Both the position numbers and the translations under genes were made by a program. A DNA stretch of 64,000 bases from Closterium sp. NIES-65 (lineage: Eukaryota > Streptophyta > Zygnematophyceae > Desmidiales > Closteriaceae), in NCBI GenBank assembly GCA_948144175.1, contig CANXME010002134.1:248001-312000 (forward strand), written 5' to 3'. Position 1 is the stretch's first letter, and every line of letters starts with the position of its first letter. The notes beneath the pieces were generated by a model. It saw only the letters and a program-made list of their open reading frames with translations. It made no database searches and was not told the origin of the DNA. Below, piece by piece: positions 20,977-32,818 of this stretch.

Positions 20977-23900
20977 TTGGGAGCAGAGGAGATGAGTCAA
21001 GGGAGTGGAGAAGGAGCTGAGAAGAAGAGTGAGCCGCCACCATCCAAGATTGAGGCATTGGATGGCTCCAACTATGAAGAATGGAGTGGGCGGATGAGGA
21101 GCGCCTTCAAGCGCTACAAGCTGCTGAAATTGGCTATGGGAGAGGAGAAGATGCCCGGGGAAGGAGATCCCCGCGATCGGTGGATTGACCGGAGCGCGGT
21201 GCTGTACGACTTGATTCTACAGTCGGTCAACAACGACATGTTCCAGCACATCAAGGATTTGGTGGAGCTCGATGACTCGGGACCGAAGGCGTGGAAGCTG
21301 CTACGCGACGTGGTTCAACCCAACACGCTGCCGATGGTGATCGTATTGGAGAAGGAGCTGGCTGCCCTCTCCATGCGGCCGGGAGATGATGTGAAGCCGG
21401 CCCTTGACAAGATCAAGGACACCTATGCGAGGATGGCAGCGGCGGGCAGCAAGGTGTCGGAAATGGAGCAGTGCACCAAAATCATCTCGGTGCTCGACAA
21501 CTCGTGGGACAACCTTATCCCCACCCTCAACGCTCAGCAGGACAAGTGGACGCCTGAGTGGCTACGGCAGCAGATCCTGCAGGAGGACTTCCGCAGGCGC
21601 CACACGGGAGGTGGTGCTGCCAACAAAACTGCTGAGGGGTATGGAGCTGCAGGAGGCAGCAGGGGGAGAGGGGGAGGGAGAGGCCGAGGCCGTGGGAGAG
21701 GCTTTGGCAGAGGAAGAGGCCGAGGTGACTACAACGAGGGGCATGAGAGCTCTGGTGGCAGGGGGAGCACCCGAATGGAGGGTGCGTGCTGGTACTGCAA
21801 GAAGGCTGGACACCCGTGGTTCAAGTGTTTCAGCCGGCCTGAAGGATGGGCACCTCCAGGCATGAAGACGCCAAGTGGTGAACGTGCACGAGGTGGTGCT
21901 GTGCAAGGTTCAGGTGCACAAGGTGATGGTGCACAAGGTAAAGCCGACCCTGGGATGTTCCTCATGGTTGAGGATGTGCAAGGGAGTGGGGGTGATGTGG
22001 GTTCAGTTGGGAAGGTTGTGATGCACCCCCTCACTCATTGGGTGATCGATTCAGGTTGCACGAGTCACATGACTCCACGGGCAGATTTGCTTGATGAGGT
22101 GAAGCCCCCTGGGAAGATAAAGTTTGTGGCTGCCGCTTCAGGTGCCTTGCTCCATGTAATTGGTGTTGGGAATGCCAAGGTTATGGGAGCTAATGGGGGG
22201 CTTGTGGGGCTGGGAAATGTGCTGTTGGTTGAAGGTTTATCCGCTTACCTCCTCTATGTGCGCCGGCTGCAGAAAAGCAAGGCCAAAGTCACGTTCGGCC
22301 CAACCAGCTGCCGTGCAAAGCTTGGGAAGTTGCTGCTGTGGGATTTGGAGGAGAAGAGCAGCTGCATCAAGGACCTGTGGCAGCTGCCCATCATCCCTTG
22401 GAATGGGAAACCTCCAGCAACGGCAAAGGCAGCGGCAGCGGCTAAGGCAACTGCGGGAGGAGAGGAGACTGCACCAACTGCTGGGGCCCTAGATGCAGTC
22501 AAGAAGGTGCAGCAGCCACATCAATCACATGGTGAGGTGCTTGCTGGTGTGGATGCAACGGCTGCATGGGCAAAGGCTTCGTCTGGGAGTGGTGAGGCCG
22601 ATTGGGAGACGTGGCATGAGAGGCTGTGCCAAATCAACATTCCTATGCTGCAGAAGTTGGTGAAGGATGGGAGCTTGAAGGGATTGGAGGTGAAGGGGGC
22701 AGCGAAGGAGATTGGGAGCTGCCCTACATGCCTTGAGACAAAGTTCACCAAGTTCCCTTTCAGCAGCAGCACGGGACCAGCCAAGGTTCCACTCGCGCTT
22801 GTGCACATGGATGTGGTGGGCCCCACAAGGGCCCTTTCTCTCTCGGGCAGCCGCTACTTCTTGACCATTGTGGACGACCACACACGTGCGGTGTGGGTCT
22901 ACCCTCTCAAGACTAAAGGGGAGGTGGCAGCGGCTGTTCTTAAGGAGTGGATGCCGAGAGCACAAAGGGAGAGCAGACACAAGGTCGAGGTGATCCGCAC
23001 CGACAATGGGGGAGAGTTTATTGGCGCTGATTTTGAGGCGGTGCTGAAGAAGAAGGGGATCCAGCATCAGCTCACGGTGCCCTACAACCCTCAGCAGAAC
23101 GGCGTGGCTGAGCGGTTCAACCAGACCCTGCAGGAAGGTGCTCGCAGTCTCCTTGGGCGTGCAGGGCTGCCGGATCCGTTTTGGGTGACAGCATTGCGGC
23201 AGGTCGCTGTTGTGAAGAGCCGGGTGCTGGCAACAGTGGGGGACAAGCAATGGGTCCCCTACACCAAGTGGTATGGGAGTGCACCAGCAGTCAACATGCT
23301 GAGAGCCTACGGCTGCATGGTGATGTTTCATGTGCCTAAGGAGAAGAGGGGAAAACTGGAAGCTTCTGGGAGATGGGGTGTGCACTTGGGGCTTGCTAAG
23401 GATCACAAGGGCTGGCTGATTTGGGACTTGACCAGCCAGCAGCTGACTGTGTCGAGGGATGTGAAGTTCCTTGAGTCCTTGTACTACAAGGAGTGGAAGC
23501 AGCAGCAGCAGAAGCTTCCCACTACACCGCTGATCATTGAGGCTGATGAGGTGCAGCGGCCTTTGAGGCAAGTGCAGGTCACTGTCTCAGAGGAGGAGAT
23601 TTCTGGGGTGACTGAGGATGGGGGAGAACCTGAGGTGGAGGAGCAGCAGCAGCAGCAGCAGCAGCAGCCGCAGCAGCAGCAGCAGCAAGATGCTCCACAA
23701 GGTGCCGTACGTCCGGCTGACCGTCCAAGGAGGGATGTGCGCCCTCCTAACCGGCTGACCTTTCCGAGCTTTGGGAAGCCAAGTGTGGTAAGGGCTGGGA
23801 GTGTGGCTGAGCAGTGTGATGAGGAGGAGATAGCGCACTGTTACTGGGCAGCCGTCCCTGAGCCCAAGACACTTACCGAGGCCTTGAGTGGGCCCGATGC

Positions 23901-25441
23901 TGAGAAGTGGAAGCAGAGTGTGAAGGAGGAGTATGACTCTCTGCTGGAGAACGAGACGTGGGAGCTGTGTGAGCTGCCTCCAGGGAAGAAGGCCATTTCT
24001 TCCAAGCTGATTTTCAGGCACAAGTACGGACCTGATGGGGAGCTGACCCGCTACAAGTCAAGGCTTGTGGCTAAGGGGTTCCAACAGACAAAGGGGAAGG
24101 ATTTTGATGATATCTTTGCTCCTGTGGGGAAAGGCACTACACTGAGGACGATGTTGGCAATGGCTGCAAACCGTGGCTGGAAGATCAAGCAGATGGACAT
24201 AATCACTGCCTTCCTCAATAGAATCATTCTGGAGGAGCTGTACATGTTGCAGCCTGAGGGGTTGGATGATGGGAGCGGCAGGGTGTGCAGGCTCAAGAAG
24301 GCCATCTATGGCCTGAAGCAGGCTCCTTGCGCATGGTACCACAAGCTGGAGGAGACACTGCTGGCCGGGGGGTTCAAGAAGAGCGAGTGTGATCACAACC
24401 TGTTCCTGCTGCAAGAGAAGGAGCAGTTCCTCATGCTCCTGGTGTACGTGGACGACATCCTGCTCTTCTCTGAGTCGTCTGCGATGATTGAACGTGTGGA
24501 GGAGATGCTGGAAATGCAGTTCAAGTGCTCCAAGATGGGAGATGAAGTACTACCTTGGGATGCACGTGGAGAGGGACCTTGACAAGGGAGTGTTGAGGTT
24601 GCACCAGAGGAAGTATTGTGAGGGGCTGGCTGAGAAGTATGGGCTGCAAGATGCAGGAAAGCCAGCCACCCCGCTGCCTTCGGGGTTCACTGTGGAGCCC
24701 TGTGCTGATGAGGAGGTGGTGGGGGAGAGTGACAGGAAGTTGTTTCACTCCATGGTGGGGGCACTCAACTATGCGGCTAACCACACGCGGCCTGACATTG
24801 CCTTTGCTACATCCAGGCTTGCGAGTGTGGTTTCATGCCCAAGTCATGAGCAGCTGGAAGCGGCCAAGAGGTTGGTCCGCTATGTGAACGCTACAGCATC
24901 AGTGGGCTTGGAGTACAGTGCTGTGCGACAGAGGCTACAGAGGGGTGCAGCTGATTTGAGCAAGGGGGAGATGCGCTTGACTTGCTACACCGACGCTAGC
25001 TTCAACTCAGTGAAGACGGATGGCACAAGCATTGGAGGCTATGTGTGCCTCTTTGGAGGTGGTGCAGTGAGCTGGCGCAGCAAGAAGCAGAACGAGGTGG
25101 GGTTGTCCTCGTGTGAGACAGAGTACATGGCCCTTCATCATGGGGCAAAGGAGGTGGTGTGGCTGAGGCGTTTGTTGGAGGCAATCGGAGTGTGTCAGAG
25201 GGAGCCGACTGTGATTTTCTGTGACAATGAGTCGGCGGTGAAGCTTGCGAAGAATGCCTGTCTTCATGGCTTGACAAAGCACATCAGGCCAAAGTGGCAT
25301 TGGACAAGGAGGCTCCTGGACAAGGAGGTACGGCTGGAGATTGTGAAGACCCAGCAGCAGGCGGCTGACATTCTCACCAAGCGCCTGGCAGAACCTGAGC
25401 ATTGGAAGGGCATGAAGCTTGCGGGAATGAGTGTGCATTGA
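20977..25441 (+). pseudogene. Gag-Pol polyprotein of copia F (single frameshift)
   Basis: Encodes all copia functions in one frame to 24582, then shifted to 24488-25441. Seen: a UBN2-type gag start with DGSNYEEW near residue 29, Arg/Gly-rich repeats, zinc knuckle CWYCKKAGHPWFKC, protease VIDSGCTSHM, a GAG-pre-integrase with WHERL and CPTC, integrase core with HMDVVGP, RTDNGGEF and NPQQNGVAER (all three acids present), a CAG-encoded polyGln linker, reverse transcriptase with LVYVDDILLF, and RNase H with CYTDAS, CETEYMA and FCDNESA. The shift falls near 24545, in the reverse-transcriptase segment just before YYLGMHVERD, and looks like a two-base loss. Start chosen at 20977; a second Met at 20992 is possible. 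Confidence 0.95.
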
Positions 25442-25498
25442 GGGTGCATGCTTGAGTTATGGCATGTGGGATGATGGTTGGCAACCAGAGGGGGAGTT

Positions 25499-25612
25499 TG
25501 TTGTGTGATGCAACCATATGCATTCACGTCTGTCTGCCTCCCATCATGTGTTTGTGCGTTGCATGCGTGGTGTGAGCGTGTGCAAGAAATTTGTGTCTTG
25601 TGTGGTTTGGAT

Positions 25613-25661
<49 letters not shown>

Positions 25662-26657
25662 TTGGCTTGAGCAGATATCTGAAGTGATTCCTCTACTCAA
25701 GAGCTTTCCGAGGAACCATGACTCGTCGCGATCGGAGCACAACCAAGAAAGTTACGAACATTGGAGTTCTTATGCTTATATATTTTGGTTGCAGCTACTT
25801 CGGGAAGTTGTGGCATTGACTCAATATGGGGTACAGACTTGTGGAGGTTGGGAAATTCGAACCCATCACTGTAGATGCTGCCAAGAGGTTGGGTGAAGCC
25901 AAACCAGGTTGGTAAGTGTGGCCAAGTTGTGGTGAGGTGGATGGCATGGGTTGGAAAGTGACAAAGGTCAAAGTTTGTTGCCTATGGGGAAGGGAATTGT
26001 GTGGCATGGGGTTTCGTTGGTTGGGGACTCTCTCTTGGGACCTCCCCTCTCGTCCTCCTCTTCCCCTCCTACCAGGTTTAGTGCTACTCTAATGTTCTTT
26101 TGTGGGACTTGTGAGTTAATTGTGATTGAGTTAAATTTCTGTGGCAGCATACCCCCTAGTGCGCCGAAACGTATAACTCAAGATATTCTTCATATTTTGA
26201 TACGATTCAAATTGGAAAATGTAGCCACGGTCTAGGGCTACAACATATTCGAATTTCGTGGGATTCTAATGTCGAGAGTAATAGAAATGAAGAGTTAAAA
26301 GGTGGGGCCTAGGCTTAGTAGCCTAGGCCCGAACTTAGGTATCGAGCGGTGTTTTCCTTAGGAGCGATGTCGAGTGAGTTGAGAGAGAAATTGGTGAAAA
26401 GGTGGTTTCACTATAGGTTCAGGGGTACACATAGCATAGAAACAAAATAAGGTGCACCACCAACAAAAGTTTACATAACTACACTAACTACAACTACAAG
26501 CAATTATAAAACATGACAAAATATTTCGACATCTAACAGTGCACCTTTCGTCGACAACGTTTCTTGTGAAGTCGACGTTTCTGTCCAGAAATTGAGACCA
26601 ACGATTTGAGAAATTTGGGCACCTAATCTTCATAGACTCCGTCCTTAGTTTTTAACA
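25499..26657 (+). repeat. 3' LTR of element F, carrying a solo LTR
   Basis: Same sequence as 19891-20754 with two additions: a (TG)n tract of about 40 bases near 25617-25658 and the 262-bp insertion at 26270-26531. Confidence 0.95.
26270..26531. mobile_element. Solo LTR (262 bp) inside the 3' LTR of element F
   Basis: Starts TGTCGAG and ends TTTCGACA, flanked by an exact TCTAA duplication (26265-26269 and 26532-26536). The uninterrupted sequence is visible in the 5' LTR of F near 20625-20640. It contains no coding sequence. Confidence 0.9.
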
Positions 26658-27350
26658 TTTTTCAATGCTGCTATGATTCATGACGATGCCACCCGCATTA
26701 ATTTCGCAGTTTCAGTATTGAGAGGACCTGCGCTGGAGTGGTGGCGACGAACGCTGCAAGATGAAGGGACTTTGGCAGGAATAGCACGTGCGAACGACGG
26801 GTCTTCGACACCTGTCACGCAACGAGCAGCTTCGATTTTTGGGACGGCCACGATACGCACATGGAGTGAGTGGAGCGCCGCGTTGCGAACCAGGTTCGAG
26901 CACATATCCGCCTCGAACTCTGCTCACATGAAGTTGCGTGCCTGGAAGCAGCTGACTTTGGTCCAAGACTATACCAGCACATTCTGCAACTTGGCGGACC
27001 AAGTGGACGACATGAGCGATGCGGAGCGGTTGGATCGCTACTTGGCGGGCCTGAAATACGAGATACAGTACGAGGTCCGATGAACGCGGCCACACAGCTT
27101 CAACGACGTCGTCCGAGAAGCCGAGTCAACGGATGCGCTGATACAGTGGGCGAGATCGAGCTTCCGGGAGGGCCCTCTATTTCGTGGATCGACTCAGCAG
27201 CCCACGATCAACGGCGTGGATGCGCCAAGCCGAGCCCTCGAGAAGTGCTTCATATGCAACCAGCTAAGCCACCTGAAAAAAGACTGCCCGAGGCTTAAGG
27301 AGGGGAAGAAGAATGACGGAGAAGGGTCCGGAAAAGATGCGAGTCAGTAG
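26658..27350 (+). pseudogene. Gypsy gag, C-terminal part with zinc knuckle
   Basis: Resumes the capsid after element F (AAMIHDDATRINFAVSVL, then WWRRTL and TWSEWSAALRTRF), typical of gypsy retrotransposon gag. The knuckle CFICNQLSHLKKDC (CX2CX4HX4C) lies at about 27250-27291. The frame shifts near 27082, so the knuckle is in another frame from the capsid. Confidence 0.85.
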
Positions 27351-27399
27351 CAGACGGGCGCCCTACTGACGAGACCCTGTCGCCCGACAATCACCATTC

Positions 27400-28562
27400 A
27401 CACCGGGTCGTGGTACCGATCAGAGCTATCAAGCAGAACCGGATGAATAACGTAGGTGAACACGTGGACTACCCTGTGCTAGTGGTGGGGAGGGTTAACG
27501 GTTATAGAATAAAATATACGTTGACGGTGGGGCGAGTCACAACCTCGTCAACCTGGCAACAACCAAAAAAATAGGGGTGAAGCTGAACAGATGTCTACCG
27601 GAGATTGATGCATGGTTGGTGGATGGGACGCCATTGGCTATCCGAGATGAGGCGCGAAAAAATCGGATCAAGTGTGGCGACAATTTCGGGTTCGGCATGA
27701 AGATGATAGCGACGACTTTGGACGGCTGCGATGTGCTGCTGGGGCAAGATTGGCTGCAGAAGTTCAATCAGAAGATCGACAGGACGACGGGAGCGTGTGT
27801 TATGCGAGGAAACGCAGGGCTAATGATGCTTCCGAAGTGGACGGACCCGGAGCCGGTGACGACACGTGTCAACACCATCAACATGGTGCGGGCGATCAAC
27901 AGTGGAGCTCAAGCCTATGCGGTGCACCTGTACGAGGTGGCAACTTCCGAAAAAATCGTGGACATCGACATGCTCTGCGTGGCAGTCCATGAGGAGTTGG
28001 CGAGCATTATTCGGAGGTATCCCGAATTTTTCGCGGATGACATCCTGGATGGCCTGCCCCCTCAGCATCCAGAAGACCATCGGATCCAGATGGAACCCGG
28101 CGCGCAACCTACTATGCAGACACAGTGGCGCCTCAGCCAACCAGAGCTCGTCGAGTTGCGGAGCCAGCTGGACTACCTACTAGCCAAGGGGTTCATACGG
28201 CCAAGCACGTCACCGTTTGCAGCACCGATACTGTTCATGCCGAAGAAGGACGGGGGCCTACGCATGTGCATTGATTATCGGGCGCTGAACCGGGTCACGA
28301 TAAAATCGTGTTACCCGATCCCGCGAACTGACGATCTGCTGGATCAACTTCGCTGAGCTCGCGACTTTTCGAAGATCGACATGCGAGGCGGCTACCACCA
28401 AATTCGCGTGTTCGCCGACGACTGCCCGAAGACAGCTTTTCGCACATGCTATGGCAATTACGAATATACAATGATGCCCTTCAGACTGACAAACGCGCCC
28501 TCGACGTTCCAGCTGACGATGAACGGGATTTTCCGTGACATGCTGGACAAAAAGGTCATCAT
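27400..28562 (+). pseudogene. Gypsy protease and reverse transcriptase, N-terminal part
   Basis: A protease-like [10 protein letters not shown] near 27520-27550 (Asp-Gly-Gly where Asp-Ser-Gly or Asp-Thr-Gly is usual) is followed by GQDWLQKF. Reverse-transcriptase motifs are present: [47 protein letters not shown] and MPFRLTNAPSTFQ. A TGA stop lies at about 28354. The frame is cut at 28562 by element B, directly before the catalytic YLDD box, which resumes at 32824. Confidence 0.9.
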
Positions 28563-28687
28563 TGTGAAGAAATGAGGAATGAAATGACTAAGGAGAATGT
28601 GGGTACAAGTAGGAAACCTAGAAATGTTGTACCCTATAGTGTCTACCCCACTACAGCCTAGATAGACCATAGCATATAAGTTTGAGA
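28563..28687 (-). repeat. 3' LTR of element B
   Basis: 125-bp LTR. Its last base pair is altered (GA instead of CA) relative to the partner. Confidence 0.9.
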
Positions 28688-28826
28688 CACCCCCATAGGC
28701 GAAGTAGGGGAGAACAAGTGGTCACAAGACCAGTCAAGCAAAGCAAAGCAAGCTAAGGGTGGATCACAACGTCACCACACATTCCGAGCACAAGATCAAG
28801 GCCACAAGGCCAGTTCACATGCAAGA

Positions 28827-31800
28827 TCATATATAAAAAGGTAAACAAGCAAGTGCAGGTATAGAAAGATCACAGTACAAGCAAGGTCTAGAAGTGAGCA
28901 AGTGAGGCCAAGTAGGCACAAGACCTAGCATCGTATAGAAGCGCTGATGATCACAAGGCGGAAGTGCCTTAGTAAAGATATCAGCATTGTTGGCCTTAGA
29001 AGCCACGTAAGCAAGGCGCACTTGACCACGCTGCTGCAGCTCATGAGCAAGGAAGTAACGAAGAGCAATGTGCTTCGTTCTGTGCTCCAATCTGTGCTCC
29101 CAACACAAGGCCAGCATGGCCTTGTTGTCTACGTACAGAACTGGAGGAGAACGAGGTGGCTTTCCTAGGTCAGTCAACAGGTAGGTGAGCCAGCGTAGCT
29201 CCTGTGCAGCCATGGCCCCCGCGTAGATCTCAGCCTCACAGCTGGAGCCGAGAACAGAAGACGAGCGGGTAGACCGCCACGAAACAGAGCCGGAACCAAG
29301 GCTGAAGGTGTAACCCTGTGACGACCGCTGCGTAGCCTGGTCGTCAGCCCAAGAAGCGTCTGCGTGACCAGTGAGGACCACTGGACGTCGCCCTCCAAGC
29401 ACTAGCCCCATGCCTGACGTACTCCACAAGTAGCGCAACACCCTCTTCATTGCAGCCATGTGCTCTGGTCGGTGTCTCCTAGGAGCAACATAGCGTGCCA
29501 AGATGCTAAGAGGGTATGCAAGGACAGGTCGTGTGCAGGTCATTAGGTACATAAGGCAGCCAACAAGCTCTGGGTACGGGCCACTCGGCTCTACGGACTC
29601 ATCCGAAGGCAGAGCTGAGAGCGAGTGGCGAGTAGACAAAGGAGTGGCCTGAGGCAAGGAGTACGTGAAGTCGAAGCGCTGAAGGACCTGCTGCACCATG
29701 TGTGACTGAGTCAGGGTAATGGTGCGCTGTGCTCTGTCCTGGGTGATCTGCAAGCCAAGGTAGCTGCGCAGTTCACCCAGGTCTGTGCACGTGTGTCTCT
29801 TCTGCAGCTCGGACTTCACGTGGGCGAGTGCCACAGTGTCAGCAGTAGCAAAGACCAAGTCGTCGACGTACACGAGGATGTAGAACGGCGGCAAAGAGGT
29901 GTCGGTGCGAAGAAACAGCGACGGGTCGACAATAGAAGGAGCAAACCCAAGAGCCGCAAGTGTAGTCCTCAGTGTGTCGTGCCACTCGCGGGGCGCCTGG
30001 CAGAGACCGTAGACTGGCCGCCGGAGGCTCCATTGGGTACCAGGGGGAAACGACCCAGTGAAGCCAGGTGGGCGGCGCAGCCAGATCTCCTCGTGCAGGC
30101 TACCCGGCAAGAAAGTTGTGCTGAAGTCAAGAGAGTGAAGCTCGTAGTCGTGCTGAGCGGCTATGTGCAGCAGTACCCAAAGAGTGGTCATCTTCGGGGT
30201 GGGAGAGAAGGTCTGAAAGTAGTCAACTCCCTGCCGCTGACTGAAGCCTCGAGCCACATAACACATCTTGAAGACAGGCGGAGAACCCGGCGGCCGCTTC
30301 ACCATGAAAATCCACATGCCACTGACGATGTTCACCCCAGGTGGGGGAACCTCGTCGACGTAGGTGCCTGTGGACTTCCAGGAAGCCATCTCTGCGTCCA
30401 TGGCTAACTGCCACTGTGAGGAGTTGCGACCCGTGATCGCCTCAGCGTAAGATCGAGGAGTCGGGATGTCTGGTGCATCCGGGTCTACCTCAGGGGCAAT
30501 CAGCGTGGACACGAGATGAGGCAAAGCAGGAGCAAAACACTGGAACTCCTCCTGCCTATCCTCAAGGACGTCCGTGCTAAGAGCACACTCACCCCTGACG
30601 GACGGAGGACAGACAGACTCAGACTCAGCAACAAGACTTGCAGCGTAGTCTAGACGACAGCGAGCAGCAAAGTCGACAAGCTCAGCAACTAAGGCAGACG
30701 CAGCAGTGGACTCAAAGGAAGGGTCAGTGACAACAGTAGCAAGGAGACGCGTGACAGTAGGACTGGCAGCACGACGAGAGTCAGACTCCGGGTCAGCAAG
30801 GACAGGAAGAGAGGACTCTGGAGGAGATGGCAACGGGACACGCAGAGGAGCAGTGGAAGGACGCAGAGACATCCGGTGTGTGCCAGGGACCGCAGGAGGA
30901 CGCGGACGCGGAGCACAACTACTAGTGCGAGCAGCACGAACAGGCAACGCAGGACGAGACGCAGGCTCACGACGCTCAGCAAGACCTCCAGTAGGACCAG
31001 TGTAGGGAGAAGGAGCAGGTAGTGGGGAGGCGGGCTGTAACTGTGGCCACGACTGGACAGGCTGTGGACACTCTAAGGGAGGAGTAGGACGAGTAGAGGG
31101 CGGGAGACCAAGAACCTGCTCAAGGAGCGGAAGGAAGTACGGCCGCGGCCGCGCAGCGCCTCCAGAACCAGCGGGAACAGCACCAGTACCCCCTAGCAGC
31201 AGCACCAGCGCCAGCAGCACCTTAAGCTCCAATACGGCCAACTCCAGCACCCTCAGACGCACCAGCGCCAGCAGCACCTCCAGCGCCAACACCCCCAGCA
31301 GCTCCAGCTCCAGCTCCAGCAGCACCCCCAGGCCCAGTAGTTCCAGTAACTCCAGTGCCGACTCGAGGGCCAGCAGTAACAGCAGCACCTCCAGCTCCTG
31401 CAGCACGGCTCCAGCACCGGGCAAACCACTCGCGCAGCTGCTGTGGAGAGGGTAGCTCCCGCCTTGACGAAGCGCCCAAAGGGGCCCCAAACCCAGCACC
31501 GCGAGAGGCCACACGAGCAGACCTTGCACCCCCAGGCTCCGCACCTCCAGGCTCAGCACCCCCAGGCTCTGTACCCCCAGGCTCCGTACCCCCAGGCTCA
31601 GTACCCCCAGGCTCCGCACCCCCAGGCCCAGCACCCCCAGACTCAGCACCCCCAGGCTCAGCACCCCCAGACTCAGCACCCCCAGGCTCAGCACCCCTAG
31701 CAGTACGAGAGTCAACAGCTACCTCGACAGGCTCGTCTGTGTCTACCTGGGACACACCTGACGGGGCAAGACCCTGAGGGGGGAGGGGGTGTACCGAGGG

Positions 31801-32430
31801 GGGACTTGGCGCAAGGAAGAGTAGTGGGGGGGGGGGAGGGGTGCAGTGCGGTAGGGGAAGAGACGGTAGTAAGGATCCGACTCATCAAACGTTACATCCT
31901 AGGAGGACAGAACACGGCGCGAGGTGGAGTGGTAAAACTGCCAACCAGGCGCGTCAAGGGGGAAGCCAAGAAAGACGCAGGGAACCGCACGGGGGGACAG
32001 CTTGTCCGCAGACAAGTCGCAGACAAACGCCTGAGATCCCCAGACACGAAACGCAGACGCATCGCCAACCTTCCCCGTCCACCGTAAGGTGGGGGAGATC
32101 TCCGGTAAGGAGATCCGGGGCTGAAGGTTGATCTGATGCGCCGCGTACCGAACCGCAAACGGCCACAGAAAATGGGGAGCAGCCGCATGGATCATGGACG
32201 TACGAGCGACGTCCATGACCATGCCAATGCGGCGCTCAGCAATCCCATTTTGCTGTGGAGAGGCCGGAAGCGTGAAGGTCTGGCGGATGCCGTGTGCACG
32301 ACAGAAGGCTCCCAGAAGGCCATAGGAAAACTCCTCGCCTCTGTCAGAGTGAAGCCGCAGAACAGGAAAGTCGGAGCCGAAACTCTCTCTGGGCCGGAGA
32401 CGAGCCGCGCGGATCCAGTCGGGCTGTGGA
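28827..32430 (-). pseudogene. Pol of copia element B (5' deleted, frameshifted)
   Basis: Minus strand. Integrase begins in mid-core (SDFPVLRLHS, near 32390), runs through SPQQNGIAER (Glu kept) and the GKVGDASAFRVWG region to about 31860. A Gly/Ala/Pro linker contains a 15-base minisatellite (31520-31700), which in its proper frame encodes GAEPG-type pentapeptides. The frame shifts around the linker. Reverse transcriptase with LVYVDDLVFA (near 29870) and RNase H with DASWADDQATQRSSQGY and DNKAMLAL follow down to about 28920. No gag or protease is present, so mobility would need helper proteins, or the deletion came after insertion. Confidence 0.9.
31520..31700 (-). repeat. 15-base coding minisatellite in the copia B linker
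   Basis: About 12 imperfect copies of a CCCAGGCTCAGCACC-like unit. The same unit array occurs in element G at about 49070-49290. Confidence 0.85.
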
Positions 32431-32439
32431 GGTGGGGCC

Positions 32440-32660
32440 GCAAGGGGCTGCTGAGGGCGGCGCGACGGGCCGCTCAGGGCGGCGCGACGGGCCGCTAGGG
32501 GGCGGCAACAGGGTCGCGAGGGGCCGTGAGAGGGTGGGGGGCCGCTAAGGGCAGCACGACGGGTTGCTAAGGGGAGGGCGGTACACAGGGCGCGCCTCGG
32601 TCAGGGGCGACTTGATCTCAGGGTAGGAAAAAAAATCGATTTTCAGTGGTGGGCCCTAGG
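32440..32660 (-). repeat. GC-rich leader of element B
   Basis: Imperfect repeats of GGCCGCTAAGGGCGGCGCGAC type between the deletion joint and the primer-site hairpin. No coding sequence is supported. Confidence 0.7.
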
Positions 32661-32664
32661 AAAA

Positions 32665-32693
32665 GTTCCCACTAGGGAACCTGCTCTATACCA
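32665..32693 (-). promoter_or_regulatory. Primer binding site and stem-loop of element B
   Basis: Minus-strand TGGTATAGAGCAG, then a perfect hairpin GTTCCC (32665-32670), four-base loop, GGGAAC (32675-32680). Confidence 0.75.
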
Positions 32694-32818
32694 TGTGAAG
32701 AAATGAGGAATGAAATGACTAAGGAGAATGTGGGTACGAGTAGGAAACCTAGAAATGTTGTATCCTATAGTGTCTACCCCACTATAGCCTAGATAGACCA
32801 TAGCATATAAGTTTGACA
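32694..32818 (-). repeat. 5' LTR of element B
   Basis: 125-bp LTR, partner of 28563-28687. Confidence 0.9.

Larger units (their letters stand above)
19891..26657 (+). mobile_element. Ty1/copia retrotransposon F, nearly intact
   Basis: LTRs 19891-20754 (864 bp) and 25499-26657 (enlarged by a TG repeat and a 262-bp solo LTR). The target duplication is TTTTT (19886-19890 and 26658-26662), primer site TGGTATCAGAGCTGG at 20757 and polypurine tract AGAGGGGGAG before 25499. It lies in the gag gene of the gypsy element. The polyprotein is open except for one small frameshift, making this the best preserved autonomous element in the window. Confidence 0.95.
28563..32818 (-). mobile_element. Ty1/copia retrotransposon B, gag/protease-deleted, in gypsy reverse transcriptase
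   Basis: 125-bp LTRs 28563-28687 and 32694-32818 with about four differences. The target duplication is ATCAT (28558-28562) and ACCAT (32819-32823), one mismatch. Minus-strand primer site TGGTATAGAGC ends at 32693; the polypurine tract borders 28687. The internal region lacks gag, protease and the first half of integrase, with the leader joined to integrase near 32418. It is related to elements A and G. Confidence 0.95.

Noticed and set aside
28827-31715. Reading the 962-codon frame of element B as one protein from its first Met
   Set aside because: Its first ~200 codons read the 15-base minisatellite in the wrong frame (LGVLSLG repeats); only the reverse transcriptase and RNase H part is genuine.
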